NCBI RefSeq assembly: GCF_001425175.1
Contig: NZ_LMDV01000008.1
Location: 330,491-394,490 of the forward strand
Direction: 5' to 3'
Length of the DNA: 64,000 nt
Source: Nocardioides sp. Root1257
Lineage (GTDB): Bacteria > Actinomycetota > Actinomycetes > Propionibacteriales > Nocardioidaceae
Part shown: one piece after another, positions 42,703 to 51,281 of the stretch
Numbering within the stretch: position 1 is the stretch's first letter
Layout: each line of letters opens with the position of its first letter
Position numbers and translations under genes: made by a program
Notes under the pieces: model-generated
What the model saw: the letters and a program-made list of their open reading frames with translations, nothing else
What the model was told of the DNA's origin: nothing
Databases searched by the model: none

Positions 42703-44148
42703 TCAGCCGCGCTTGGCCGGGCGCACGCTCTTGCCGTGTGCCTGGCCCAGCGAGCCCAGCTCGGCGAGGAAGCTGTCGGCCCAGGCGGCGACGTCGTGCT
42801 CCATGACCTGCTTGCGCATCGCCTTCATCCGCCGCGTCACGTCGCGGGCGTCGGCACCGTAGGCCTCGAGCAGCGCGGACTTCATGCCGTTGATGTCGTA
42901 GGGGTTGATCTGCCAGGCCTGGCGCAGCTCCTCCGCGGCGCCGGCGAACTCCGAGAGCACCAGCGCGCCGTCGTTGTCGAAGCGGCAGGCGACGTACTCC
43001 TTGGCGACCAGGTTCATGCCGTCGCGGAACGGCGTGACGACCATGATGTCGGCGGCCCGGTAGAGCGCCGCCATCTCCTCGCGGGGGAAGGACGCGTGCA
43101 GGTAGCTGATCGCCGGCGACCCGATCCGGCCGAGGTCGCCGTTGATCCGGCCGACCAGGCGGTCGATGTCGTCACGCAGGATGCGGTACTGCTCGACCTG
43201 CTCGCGCGAGGGCGTCGCGACCTGGACGAAGACGGCGTCGCCGACGTCGAGCTCGCCGTCCTCGATCAGCTCGGCGAAGGCGCGCAGCCGGGCGTAGATG
43301 CCCTTCGTGTAGTCGAGGCGGTCGACGCCGAGGAAGACCTTGCGGGGGTTGCCGAGCTGCTCGCGGATCTCGACTGCTCGCTCCTCGACCTGCTCCGAGC
43401 GGGCCAGCTCCTCGAAGCCCGCCGAGTCGATGGAGATCGGGAACGCCGCGGCCTTCACCGTCCGGCCGTCGGGCAGGTAGACGAGGTCGCGGTGGGTCTT
43501 GTGGCCGACCCGCTGGCGCACCAGGCGCACGAAGTTCTGCGCGGCGCCGCTGAGCTGGAAGCCGACCAGGTCCGCGCCCAGCAGGCCCTCGAGGATCTGC
43601 CGCCGCCAGGGGAGCTGCTGGAAGAGCTCGGTCGGAGGGAACGGGATGTGCAGGAAGAAGCCGATGCGCAGGTCCGGACGCAGCTCGCGGAGCATCGCCG
43701 GCACCAGCTGCATCTGGTAGTCGTGCACCCACACCGTCGCGCCCTCGGCGGCCTCCTCGGCCGCCCGCTCGGCGAACCTGCGGTTGACCGCCGAGTACGA
43801 CGTCCACCACTCGCGGTGGAACTCGGGCTTGGCGACGACGTCGTGGTAGAGCGGCCACAGGGTCGCGTTGGAGAACCCCTCGTAGTGGTTCTCGACCTCC
43901 TCGGCCGTCATCGCCATCGGGACCAGGTTCATCCCGTCGTCCTCGAACGGCTCGAGCTCGTCCTCGGTCTCGGTGCCGCCCGGCCAGCCGATCCAGGTGC
44001 CCTGGTTGGCCCGCAGGATGGGCTCGATGGCCGTCACCAGGCCACCGGGGGACTGCCGCCAGCCCTGGCTCCCGTCGGGCAGCGTCACGCGGTCGACAGG
44101 CAGCCTGTTCGCGACGATGACCAGATCAGCCGAGCCAGAGGAAGCCAC
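42703..44148 (-). CDS. otsA: alpha,alpha-trehalose-phosphate synthase
   Basis: A 481-residue GT20 enzyme that joins UDP- or ADP-glucose and glucose 6-phosphate to make trehalose 6-phosphate. [48 protein letters not shown] and [10 protein letters not shown] are the expected motifs; the C-terminal [12 protein letters not shown] and [14 protein letters not shown] bind the sugar nucleotide. GTG with TAGGGT six bases upstream. The phosphatase partner otsB is 12 kb away at 56193, not adjacent. Confidence 0.96.
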   Translation of the reverse strand: MASSGSADLVIVANRLPVDRVTLPDGSQGWRQSPGGLVTAIEPILRANQGTWIGWPGGTETEDELEPFEDDGMNLVPMAMTAEEVENHYEGFSNATLWPLYHDVVAKPEFHREWWTSYSAVNRRFAERAAEEAAEGATVWVHDYQMQLVPAMLRELRPDLRIGFFLHIPFPPTELFQQLPWRRQILEGLLGADLVGFQLSGAAQNFVRLVRQRVGHKTHRDLVYLPDGRTVKAAAFPISIDSAGFEELARSEQVEERAVEIREQLGNPRKVFLGVDRLDYTKGIYARLRAFAELIEDGELDVGDAVFVQVATPSREQVEQYRILRDDIDRLVGRINGDLGRIGSPAISYLHASFPREEMAALYRAADIMVVTPFRDGMNLVAKEYVACRFDNDGALVLSEFAGAAEELRQAWQINPYDINGMKSALLEAYGADARDVTRRMKAMRKQVMEHDVAAWADSFLAELGSLGQAHGKSVRPAKRG

Positions 44149-44154
44149 GTCGCC

Positions 44155-44160
44155 ACCCTA
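44155..44160 (-). promoter_or_regulatory. leaderless-type -10 for otsA (TAGGGT)
   Basis: TAGGGT, GGCGAC, GTG on the minus strand. Confidence 0.7.
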
Positions 44161-44202
44161 GTCGGGGTGCGTACGGCGCCGGATCGGGCAGGTCGAGGTG
44201 GG

Positions 44203-44208
44203 TAGGGT
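44203..44208 (+). promoter_or_regulatory. leaderless-type -10 (TAGGGT)
   Basis: TAGGGT, TCAGCC, GTG of the pentapeptide-repeat gene; it faces away from the otsA promoter 42 bp to the left. Confidence 0.7.
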
Positions 44209-44214
44209 TCAGCC

Positions 44215-44877
44215 GTGCCGTCCGCGCGAGCTTCTGTCACGCCGCCGCAGATCGGCCCGCTCCGCTTCGGTGACCTGGAGTCGGCGACCTCGGCCGACCT
44301 GGTGAGGAACGCGGACCTCGAGGGTGCTCGCTACGACGACGTCGTCGTGTCCCAGCTCGACCTGTCCGGCGCGCGGCTCGACCACGTGCAGGTCGTCGGC
44401 CTGTCCGCTGACGAGGCGGACCTCCGGGGCGGACGCCTGATCGAGGTGGAGCTGGACCGGGTCGACCTCACGGTCGTCCGGGCCGCCCGCAGCGACTGGC
44501 GAGACGTCCGCGTGACGGGTCGGATCGGCTCGTTCGAGGCCTACGAGGCGCAGTGGAGGTCGGTGCACTTCGTCGGCTGCAAGCTGAGCTTCGTCAACCT
44601 CCGCGGCGCGGGGCTCCTGGACGTGGCCTTCACCGACTGCATCATCGAGGAGCTCGACCTGCTGAGCGCGGTGGTGCGTCGGGTCGGGCTGACCGACACC
44701 CGGGTGGGACACCTGAGTGTTCGCGACAGCGAGCTCCAGGACCTCGACCTCCGCGGGGCGACCCTCGCGTCCATCGACGGCGTCCTGCACCTGCGGGGCG
44801 CCACGATCAGCCCCGGACAGCTCGACGTGCTCGCTCCCGTGATGGCCGAGAGCCTCGGCCTCAACATCGAGGCCTAG
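44215..44877 (+). CDS. pentapeptide-repeat protein
   Basis: A 220-residue right-handed beta-helix made of five-residue repeats with a central Leu/Phe and preceding small residue (ADLVR, ADLEG, ARLDH, ADLRG, GRLIE, LDLRG). Such proteins can mimic DNA and protect gyrase (MfpA/Qnr) or act in other binding roles; similarity here is too general to assign one. It is divergent from otsA. Its TAG stop shares CTAG (44874-44877) with the convergent NTF2-like gene. Confidence 0.84.
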   Translation: MPSARASVTPPQIGPLRFGDLESATSADLVRNADLEGARYDDVVVSQLDLSGARLDHVQVVGLSADEADLRGGRLIEVELDRVDLTVVRAARSDWRDVRVTGRIGSFEAYEAQWRSVHFVGCKLSFVNLRGAGLLDVAFTDCIIEELDLLSAVVRRVGLTDTRVGHLSVRDSELQDLDLRGATLASIDGVLHLRGATISPGQLDVLAPVMAESLGLNIEA

Positions 44878-45320
44878 AACTTCAGGTGGTGGCTCAGGTC
44901 GCCCGTCTGGTCGACGAACATGGTGCGGCTGTCGAACCACCACGAGCCGTCTATCCGGTGGAACGTGTCGTGGTAGTGCCCGGTGATGATGACCTGCAGC
45001 GGTAGCGCGTCGGTCGCCTGCGTGACCAGGTAGCTGGTCCGGGCGGTGGCCGTCCCAGCCGCCTCGTCGACCTGGATCCGGGCGTTCGTCGTGAGGTGCT
45101 TGGTCTTCGGCGTCCCGGTGTCGTCGTAGATCCGGGTGGCCATGCCGTACAGGCGGCGTACGCCGTCGCGGCCCTCGAAGACGGTCTCCGGCGGCCCGTC
45201 CTCCTGGCCGAGGATCCGCCCGTGGGCGAAGAGGTCGGCGACGCCGTCGAGGTCGCCGGCGTCGATACGCTCGGCGTACTCGTAGAGAAGGTTCTCGATG
45301 TCGCGCGCGCTGTCGACCAC
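44874..45320 (-). CDS. NTF2/SnoaL-like protein
   Basis: A 148-residue cone-fold protein of the SnoaL_4/NTF2 superfamily: DIENLLYEYAERIDAGDLDGVADLFAHGRI, KHLTTNARIQVDE, HYHDTFHRIDGSWWFDSR. Members include dehydratases, isomerases and ring-hydroxylating dioxygenase small subunits. GTG 45320 is chosen because TATGCT lies six bases upstream; ATG 45344 would overlap the divergent sulfotransferase start. The gene's -10 overlaps that of its divergent neighbour. Confidence 0.82.
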   Translation of the reverse strand: MVDSARDIENLLYEYAERIDAGDLDGVADLFAHGRILGQEDGPPETVFEGRDGVRRLYGMATRIYDDTGTPKTKHLTTNARIQVDEAAGTATARTSYLVTQATDALPLQVIITGHYHDTFHRIDGSWWFDSRTMFVDQTGDLSHHLKF

Positions 45321-45326
45321 CGCGAC

Positions 45327-45332
45327 AGCATA
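45327..45332 (-). promoter_or_regulatory. leaderless-type -10 for the NTF2 gene (TATGCT)
   Basis: TATGCT, GTCGCG, GTG on the minus strand. It shares two bases with the opposing -10 at 45331-45336. Confidence 0.6.
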
Positions 45333-45336
45333 GGTT
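45331..45336 (+). promoter_or_regulatory. leaderless-type -10 for the sulfotransferase gene (TAGGTT)
   Basis: TAGGTT, CGCGCC, ATG. It overlaps the opposing minus-strand -10 by two bases. Confidence 0.6.
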
Positions 45337-45342
45337 CGCGCC

Positions 45343-46479
45343 ATGCCCGGCGCGTGGGAACTCGAGAGCGTGCTCGCCGATGCACGTCGCAAAGAGGGAC
45401 TCGACGACGTCGGGCCCGGCCCGTTCGAGGAGCCGCTCGGCGTCCTCCTCGAGGCGTACGCCGGCGCCGGGCTGAACGAGACGGGCGCTCACCTGCTGCG
45501 TGGCGGCATCGTGCACAGCCTGCGGGTGCGGCTGCGCGCGCAGGAGTGGTTCCGGCGCCGTCCCGAGATCGCGGACGAGCAGGTGGCCGACCCGGTCGTC
45601 GTGGTCGGCATGATGCGCAGCGGCACGACCCTCCTGCAACGGCTGCTCGCCGCCGACGAGCGGTTCCGCTGCGCGCGCGGGTGGGAGGTCGTCGAGGCGG
45701 CGCCGCCGCTCGACCTCGACTGGGGGGCCGAGGACCCGCGCATCGCCAAGGCCCTGGCGCGCGAGGAGCAGTCGCGGCAATGGGTGCCCGAGCTCTACGC
45801 GATCCACCCGATGTACGCGCTCGAGGCCGAGGAGGAGATCGTCTTCCTGGCCGACGCGTTCCTCTCCCACGTGCCCGAGTCCGGCGCGCACGTGCCGGCG
45901 TACCGCTCCTGGATCGACACACAGGACTTCGCCCCGGCCTACGATCACCTCCACAGGATGCTCCAGCTGCTCCAGTGGCAGCAGCGACAGCGCGGGGTCG
46001 AGGCCGAGCGCTGGGTGCTCAAGACGCCCGCGCACCTGGGGTACCTGGACGACCTGCGCACGAGGTTCCCCGGCCTGCACGTCGTGCACCTGCACCGCGA
46101 CCCGGTCGAGACGATCGCGTCGGGCGCCAGCCTCAACGCGACCCTGCACGCGATGCATGCCGACACCGTCGACCTGCACCGGGTCGGCGCGGAGTGGATC
46201 GAGCGGATGGGGTGGACCAACGACCGGGCTCTCGCCAGCCGTGCGGCGTGGGGGGACGACCCGGGGCTCGTCACCGATCTCGGGTTCGCGGACGCCGTCG
46301 CCGACCCGATCGGCCAGGTCGCCCGGGTGTACGACGCGATCGGGCTGGAGCTGACCGCCCACGCCGAGCTCGCCATGCGCGACTGGTTGCAGCGGCGTCC
46401 GCGCGAGACGGGCCGCCCCGATTACACCCCCGAGACCTACGGGCTCACCGCCGACCGGATCCGGGACCGCTTCGCCTGA
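45343..46479 (+). CDS. sulfotransferase-family protein
   Basis: A 378-residue PAPS-dependent sulfotransferase of the Sulfotransfer_3 type common in actinobacteria. The 5'-phosphosulfate loop is VVVGMMRSGTTLLQRLL (about 87-103), the 3'-phosphate site LHRDPVETIASGASL, and FPGLHVVHLHRD lies between them. The C-terminus TPETYGLTADRIRDRF is typical of sterol or lipid sulfotransferase relatives such as Stf proteins. The acceptor is unknown. ATG with leaderless-type -10. Confidence 0.88.
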   Translation: MPGAWELESVLADARRKEGLDDVGPGPFEEPLGVLLEAYAGAGLNETGAHLLRGGIVHSLRVRLRAQEWFRRRPEIADEQVADPVVVVGMMRSGTTLLQRLLAADERFRCARGWEVVEAAPPLDLDWGAEDPRIAKALAREEQSRQWVPELYAIHPMYALEAEEEIVFLADAFLSHVPESGAHVPAYRSWIDTQDFAPAYDHLHRMLQLLQWQQRQRGVEAERWVLKTPAHLGYLDDLRTRFPGLHVVHLHRDPVETIASGASLNATLHAMHADTVDLHRVGAEWIERMGWTNDRALASRAAWGDDPGLVTDLGFADAVADPIGQVARVYDAIGLELTAHAELAMRDWLQRRPRETGRPDYTPETYGLTADRIRDRFA

Positions 46480-46590
46480 GGCGTGCCCTCGCCTGTCCCC
46501 ATCGGAGTCGGTGACCGTCGCGACGCCTCTGCGCCACCACACGTTCACGGACGGCTGCAATGATCCCCGCCGGTCGGACATGAGGGAGAC

Positions 46591-47772
46591 ATGAGGTCGA
46601 TCCGGGGCGTCCCACTGGTGGCCGCACTGTCGCTGACGGTGTGGCTCGTCGTGGTGCTCGCCCTCGTCCACCCGACCTTCGTCGACGTCCGCGTCTACCG
46701 CGCCGAGGGACGGGCGCTGCTCGACGGTCTCGGCCTCTACGGACCGCTCGCGGGCATCAGCAGCGTCAACACGTACCCGCCGTTCGCCGCCCTGGTGTTC
46801 GTGCCGACGGCGTGGGTGTCGCTGGCGTCCGTCGAGGCGGCCTCGGTCGTCGTCAACCTGGTGCTGCTCGTCGTCGTCTCGCGCCTGTCGCTGCGCCTCG
46901 TCGGCGGACCGGTCACGGCCTCGGCTGCACTCCTGCTGGCGGCCGTCGCACTGTGGAGCGAGCCGGTCACGACGACGCTGCTCTACGGCCAGGTCAACCT
47001 CGCGCTCCTGGCGCTCGTGCTCTGGGACGCGACCCGTCCGGCGGAGTCGCGACTACGGGGCATCGGGTTCGGCCTCGCGGCCGCGATCAAGGTGACCCCG
47101 GCGCTGCTGGTCGTCTACCTCCTGCTCACCGGTCGGCTCCGGGCCGCGGCCGTCGCGACGGCGACGTTCGCGGCGACGCTCGCGGTGTCGGCGCTCGTCG
47201 ACGCGAACGCGACCTGGGCCTACTGGACCCGTCACCTCTTCGACGTGAGCCGAATGGGTCGGCTCGAGAACTCCGTCAACCAGTCGGTGCGCGGCTGGCT
47301 CGTCCGGGCCCACCATGCCCGCGACCTGCCCCCGCTCGAGCTGCTGCCCGTGCTCCTCGTCCTGGTCGCCGGGCTCGCCTGCGCCGTGCTCGCGCACCGT
47401 CGCCTCGGCGACGCCTGGGGGCTGCCAGCCGCGGCGGTGACCGGCCTGCTCGTCTCGCCGATCTCGTGGAGCCACCACTGGGTGTGGTGCGTCCCGATCC
47501 TGGCGTTGCTGTGGTGCCAGGCCGGGGCCTGGGTGCTGCCGACCCTGCTGGTCTTCTGGTCGCACGCCGTGTGGCTGGTGCCCCACGGCGACGCGGTCGA
47601 GCTGCACCTGACCGCGCCCGAGCTGATGGGCTCGGGGTGCTATGTCGTCTTCGGGATCGGCTTCCTCGCACTCAGCCTTTTCCAGCTCAGAGCCGTAGCC
47701 TCGGCGCGTGCCGTCCCACTCTCCGTTGCCGACCCGCCACGGGTTGAGCGCCGCGTGGGTGCGGACGCCTGA
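46591..47772 (+). CDS. GT87-family polyprenyl-phosphate-dependent glycosyltransferase (DUF2029)
   Basis: A 393-residue protein with about ten membrane helices. The first outside loop VDVRVYRAEGRALLDGLGLYG carries the catalytic Asp of GT-C mannosyltransferases, and TYPPFAALVFVP is the GT87 signature. LVSPISWSHHWVWCVPIL is also typical. It probably adds mannose or arabinose from a polyprenyl donor to cell-wall glycolipids. The 3' end overlaps the next gene by 65 bp and contains its promoter. Confidence 0.88.
   Translation: MRSIRGVPLVAALSLTVWLVVVLALVHPTFVDVRVYRAEGRALLDGLGLYGPLAGISSVNTYPPFAALVFVPTAWVSLASVEAASVVVNLVLLVVVSRLSLRLVGGPVTASAALLLAAVALWSEPVTTTLLYGQVNLALLALVLWDATRPAESRLRGIGFGLAAAIKVTPALLVVYLLLTGRLRAAAVATATFAATLAVSALVDANATWAYWTRHLFDVSRMGRLENSVNQSVRGWLVRAHHARDLPPLELLPVLLVLVAGLACAVLAHRRLGDAWGLPAAAVTGLLVSPISWSHHWVWCVPILALLWCQAGAWVLPTLLVFWSHAVWLVPHGDAVELHLTAPELMGSGCYVVFGIGFLALSLFQLRAVASARAVPLSVADPPRVERRVGADA
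47696..47701 (+). promoter_or_regulatory. leaderless-type -10 inside the GT87 gene (TAGCCT)
   Basis: TAGCCT, CGGCGC, GTG at 47708, all inside the last 77 bases of the glycosyltransferase gene. Confidence 0.6.
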
Positions 47773-48613
47773 TCGCGACCGGGCCGGGTCCTGGTCGACG
47801 ATGGGTCCGTGGCTGCGCGATCGGCTCGGCCCGCGCGTCGACGTGGCGAGGCTCCTGGCGGAGGAGCGCTTCGTCTACGACGACCTGAGGGTGGTGCGTG
47901 AGGACGACCCCTTCGTCCTGCACACGTTCGTCTGGTTCCACCGCGACCTGCCCGACGAGGTCGAGGTGCCCGGGGACCTGCCGATCCTGCACCGCGACGA
48001 GCGGCTGGTGGTCGTCGACAAGCCGGCCTTCCTGTCCACGATCCCGCGCGGCGAGCACGTCCTGCAGAGCGTCGTGGTGCGGCTGCGCGCCGAGCTCGGG
48101 CTGCCCGAGCTGTCGTCGCTGCACCGCCTCGACCGGGTGACGTCCGGGGTGCTGATGCTGGCCACCGAGCGCCGGTGGCGCGGGCGCTACCAGGTGCTGT
48201 TCGAGCACGGCGCCGTCCGCAAGACCTACCGTGCGCTGGCACCGTGGCGTGACGACCTGACCTTCCCGGTCACCGTCCGCAACCACATCGCCAAGGAGCG
48301 CGGCGCCTGGCTGGCCGAGGTCGTGCCCGGCGCGCCGGTCAACGCGGAGACCGAGATCGACGTCGACTCCCGCGAGGGCGACCTCGCCGTCTACCGGCTG
48401 CTGCCGCGCACCGGCCGGACCCACCAGCTGCGGCTGCACCTGCATGGCCTCGGCATCCCGATCGTCGACGATCCGCTCTATCCCGAGGTGCGCGACATCG
48501 CCCTCGACGACTTCAGCCGGCCGCTGCAGCTGCTCGCCAGCGAGCTCGCGTTCACCGACCCCGTCGACGGCTCCGAGCGCCACTTCACCAGCGCCCGGCG
48601 CTTCCCGCTCTAG
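47708..48613 (+). CDS. RluA-family pseudouridine synthase
   Basis: A 301-residue RNA pseudouridine synthase. The catalytic motif is LHRLDRVTSGV (Asp142), with VVVDKPAFLSTIPRG before it and RTGRTHQLRLHLHGLG after. An N-terminal S4-like segment (about 25-80) may contact RNA. The target (23S rRNA or tRNA) cannot be told. GTG 47708 is supported by the nested -10. Its TAG stop shares CTAG (48610-48613) with the convergent TetR gene. Confidence 0.88.
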   Translation: MPSHSPLPTRHGLSAAWVRTPDRDRAGSWSTMGPWLRDRLGPRVDVARLLAEERFVYDDLRVVREDDPFVLHTFVWFHRDLPDEVEVPGDLPILHRDERLVVVDKPAFLSTIPRGEHVLQSVVVRLRAELGLPELSSLHRLDRVTSGVLMLATERRWRGRYQVLFEHGAVRKTYRALAPWRDDLTFPVTVRNHIAKERGAWLAEVVPGAPVNAETEIDVDSREGDLAVYRLLPRTGRTHQLRLHLHGLGIPIVDDPLYPEVRDIALDDFSRPLQLLASELAFTDPVDGSERHFTSARRFPL

Positions 48614-49170
48614 AGCGCCGGCCGAACCTGCTCCAGCGCCTCCTGGGTGAGGTCGGCGAGCCCGGCGACGTCGTGCGGCCCGGGGGTCTCGGTCCACACG
48701 GCGAGAGCTGCGAACACGGCGCCGGCCACGACCTCGGCGCGTACGGCGGCGTCGAGCTGCGCCGCGCCGCGCTCGGCGAGGATCGCCCGCAGCTCGGTGG
48801 CCATGGCCCCCTGGCGGTCACGGAAGGTGCGCTCGATCCGCTCGGGGCTGAGCAGCTCCGTGCGCAGGCGGGCGATCTCGGTCAGCAGCTGGGGGTCGGT
48901 CGGGGCGGAGCCGAGGGAGGCGAGCACGGAGCGGATCAGGTCCTCGCCGTCGGGCCGTTCCCGCATGGCGGTGCCGAACCATGCCAGCTGGGTGACGACG
49001 TCGCCGAACAGCACCTCGTCCTTGGTCGCGAAGTGACGGTAGAAGGTGCGCTCGGTGACGCCGACCTCGGCCGCGATCGCCGGGACGCTGGCTGCTTCGA
49101 AGCCGTCGGCGACGAAGTGCCGTAGGGCAACCTCCCGCAGGGCATTGCGGGTCCGCTCCGACTTCGACAC
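48610..49170 (-). CDS. TetR-family regulator
   Basis: A 186-residue repressor. The helix-turn-helix is in RNALREVALRHFVADGFEAASVPAIAAEVGVTERTFYRHFATKDEVLFGDV (shown in parts: VTERTFYRHF at about 34-43). The C-terminal ligand domain is short and helical. It is divergent from a DUF1214/SDR/SDR operon and a perfect 18-bp palindrome lies between the two starts, so it probably represses both itself and that operon and responds to a lipid-like ligand. Confidence 0.9.
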   Translation of the reverse strand: MSKSERTRNALREVALRHFVADGFEAASVPAIAAEVGVTERTFYRHFATKDEVLFGDVVTQLAWFGTAMRERPDGEDLIRSVLASLGSAPTDPQLLTEIARLRTELLSPERIERTFRDRQGAMATELRAILAERGAAQLDAAVRAEVVAGAVFAALAVWTETPGPHDVAGLADLTQEALEQVRPAL

Positions 49171-49178
49171 ACTCGCAT

Positions 49179-49196
49179 AATGTCAGGACTGACATT
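49179..49196. promoter_or_regulatory. TetR operator candidate
   Basis: AATGTCAG-GA-CTGACATT is a perfect palindrome with 8-bp arms in the 39-bp spacer between the TetR gene and its divergent operon. It lies 14 bp from the ATG at 49210. Confidence 0.8.
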
Positions 49197-49209
49197 TGAG
49201 GGGAAGTCG

Positions 49210-50451
49210 ATGACCCATCCGATCGCCACCGCCGAGCAGCACGCACACGAGCTCGCCGCGCTGGAGCTGGTCGAGCACCCGACCGTGCGGGCGGCGTACC
49301 GCGACGTCGCCGAGACCTGGCTCGGCCGAGCGAAGGCGTCCGACGCGATGCGCGCACGCTTCGAGGCGGCGTACGAGGAGGTGATGTTCTCCGCGGCGGT
49401 CTGGTCGTCCAACCAGGACCCGTTGCGGCCGAAGGTCACCACCATCACTCGGCTCGAGCACGAGGTCGACGGTCGCCGGATCCCGGGCACGCGCTGGGGG
49501 ATCGACAACCCCGACACCGTCTACCGCGTCGTCCCGATCTCGGGGGACGAGCGATACGTCCTCCGCGGCCGCGTCGGTCAGCACCGGATGACCGAGAACT
49601 ACTTCACGCTCTGGGACGCCGGCATGGGCACGGTCGACGTGCTCGACGGTCGCCGTATGCAGGTCGAGGACGACGGCTCCTTCACGATCACCGTCGACTC
49701 CTCGGCGGCAGACGGCCGGCCCAACCACGTGCGGTCGACGGCGGCCGCCCACGAGCTCTACGTGCGCGACGTGCTGCTCGACTGGGGCCGCGACGACCCG
49801 AACGCGTTCACGGTCGAGCGGCTCGGCGGTCCGCCGACGACGCCGGCGCTCTCGCTCGACGAGCAGGCCGAGGCGACCGCGCGGATGATGGCGCACTTCG
49901 CGAACTTCACCGGCAAGCTCAGCCACGGCATGTACAAGTCGCCGGAGAACCACTTCTCCCTCGCGTGGACCGCCGACCACACCGGCGCGATGCGCCACCA
50001 GGTGTACGTCGCCGGGCGCTTCGTGCTCGCGCCGGACGAGGCCTTCGTGGTCGACGTCGGCGACGGTGGCGCTGAGTACTTCACGGTCCCGCTCTCCAAC
50101 ATCTGGGGCACGACGCTCGACGTGCTCGACCGCACGGGCAGCCTCAACAAGGCACAGTCGCTGGCCAACGAGGACGGCACCTACACCTACGTCGTCGCGG
50201 CGCAGGACCCCGGCGTGCACAACTGGATCGACACCGACGGGCTGCTGGAGGGGATCCTCACGCTGCGGATGGCGGAGTTCCCCGAGGGCGGCCCACGACC
50301 GGACCTCTCGGCGCGGGGCCGGGTCGTGCAGCTCGACCGCTTCGACGCCGAGCTGCCCGACGTGCCGCGGGTGACGGCCGACGAGCGAGCGACCCAGCTC
50401 GCCGAGCGGCGTACGGCGTACCTGCGCCGCCTCCCGGAGGTGACGGCATGA
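49210..50451 (+). CDS. DUF1214-like protein
   Basis: A 413-residue protein of the DUF1214 type: LRGRVGQHRMTENYFTLWD, then a C-terminal beta domain (YFTVPLSNIWGTTLDVLDRTGSLN; YVVAAQDPGVHNWIDTDGL) found in many actinobacterial lipid- and steroid-degradation loci. Function is unknown. ATG 49210 is chosen because GAGGGGAAG lies before it and the earlier in-frame ATG (49180) is inside the operator palindrome. First gene of a three-gene operon with two SDRs. Confidence 0.78.
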   Translation: MTHPIATAEQHAHELAALELVEHPTVRAAYRDVAETWLGRAKASDAMRARFEAAYEEVMFSAAVWSSNQDPLRPKVTTITRLEHEVDGRRIPGTRWGIDNPDTVYRVVPISGDERYVLRGRVGQHRMTENYFTLWDAGMGTVDVLDGRRMQVEDDGSFTITVDSSAADGRPNHVRSTAAAHELYVRDVLLDWGRDDPNAFTVERLGGPPTTPALSLDEQAEATARMMAHFANFTGKLSHGMYKSPENHFSLAWTADHTGAMRHQVYVAGRFVLAPDEAFVVDVGDGGAEYFTVPLSNIWGTTLDVLDRTGSLNKAQSLANEDGTYTYVVAAQDPGVHNWIDTDGLLEGILTLRMAEFPEGGPRPDLSARGRVVQLDRFDAELPDVPRVTADERATQLAERRTAYLRRLPEVTA

Positions 50452-51281
50452 GCCGCTGGCTGGTCACCGGCTGCTCCACCGGCCTCGGCCGCGAGATCGC
50501 CCGCGCGGCCCTGGACGCCGGCCACCGGGTCGTCGTCTCCGCGCGCCGGGTCCGGGACGTCGAGGACTTCGTGTCGACGTACGGCGAGGCCGCCCGCGCC
50601 GTCCCCCTCGACGTCACCGACCGGGCGCAGATCGACGCCGCCGTCGCCGCGGCGCACGACGCGTTCGGCGGCATCGACGTGCTGGTCAACAACGCCGGCT
50701 ACGGCTACCTGTCGGCGGTCGAAGAGGGCGACGACGCCGAGGTACGCCGGCTCTTCGACACCAACTACTTCGGGGTCGTCGACACCCTCAAGGCGGTGCT
50801 CCCGGGCATGCGCGCGCAGGGCAGCGGCCACGTCGTCAACATCTCTTCGATGACGGGGCTGGTGGCCAACCCGCCCAACGCCTACTACTCGTCGACGAAG
50901 TTCGCGCTCGAGGCGCTGACCGAGGCGCTGGCCAAGGAGGTCGGCCCCCTGGGCATCAAGGTCACCGCCATCGAGCCGGGCGCCTTCCGCACCGACTGGG
51001 CCAAACGCTCCATGCACCAGGCGTCCGCGCCGATCGAGGCGTACGCCGCGGACGTCGGCGCGCGCAAGGAGCTGATCCGGGCGTTCGCCGACCACCTGCC
51101 CGGCGACCCGCGGAAGGTCGGGGAGGCGGTCGTCATGGTGACCACGCTCGACGACCCGCCCCTGCGGCTGCTGCTCGGGCGCGACGTGCTCAAGGCCGCT
51201 CGCGACAAGCTCACCGACATGAGCGCCTCGATCGACGCGTGGGAGCACGTGACGGTGGCGACCGACCTGGAGGGCGTGTGA
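50448..51281 (+). CDS. short-chain dehydrogenase/reductase
   Basis: A 277-residue classical SDR. Cofactor loop VTGCSTGLGRE starts at residue 6; SARRVRDVED, LDVTDRAQID and NNAGYGY follow; the catalytic set is ISSMTG and YYSSTKFALE. The extended C-terminus (RKVGEAVVMVTTLDDPPLRLLLG) is typical of the group annotated as retinol- or 17-beta-hydroxysteroid-like SDRs. ATG overlaps the preceding gene by 4 bp. Confidence 0.9.
   Translation: MSRWLVTGCSTGLGREIARAALDAGHRVVVSARRVRDVEDFVSTYGEAARAVPLDVTDRAQIDAAVAAAHDAFGGIDVLVNNAGYGYLSAVEEGDDAEVRRLFDTNYFGVVDTLKAVLPGMRAQGSGHVVNISSMTGLVANPPNAYYSSTKFALEALTEALAKEVGPLGIKVTAIEPGAFRTDWAKRSMHQASAPIEAYAADVGARKELIRAFADHLPGDPRKVGEAVVMVTTLDDPPLRLLLGRDVLKAARDKLTDMSASIDAWEHVTVATDLEGV

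Noticed and set aside
49180..49209. ATG at 49180 as start of the DUF1214 gene
   Set aside because: It lies inside the TetR operator palindrome and lacks a ribosome binding site; 49210 has GAGGGG.
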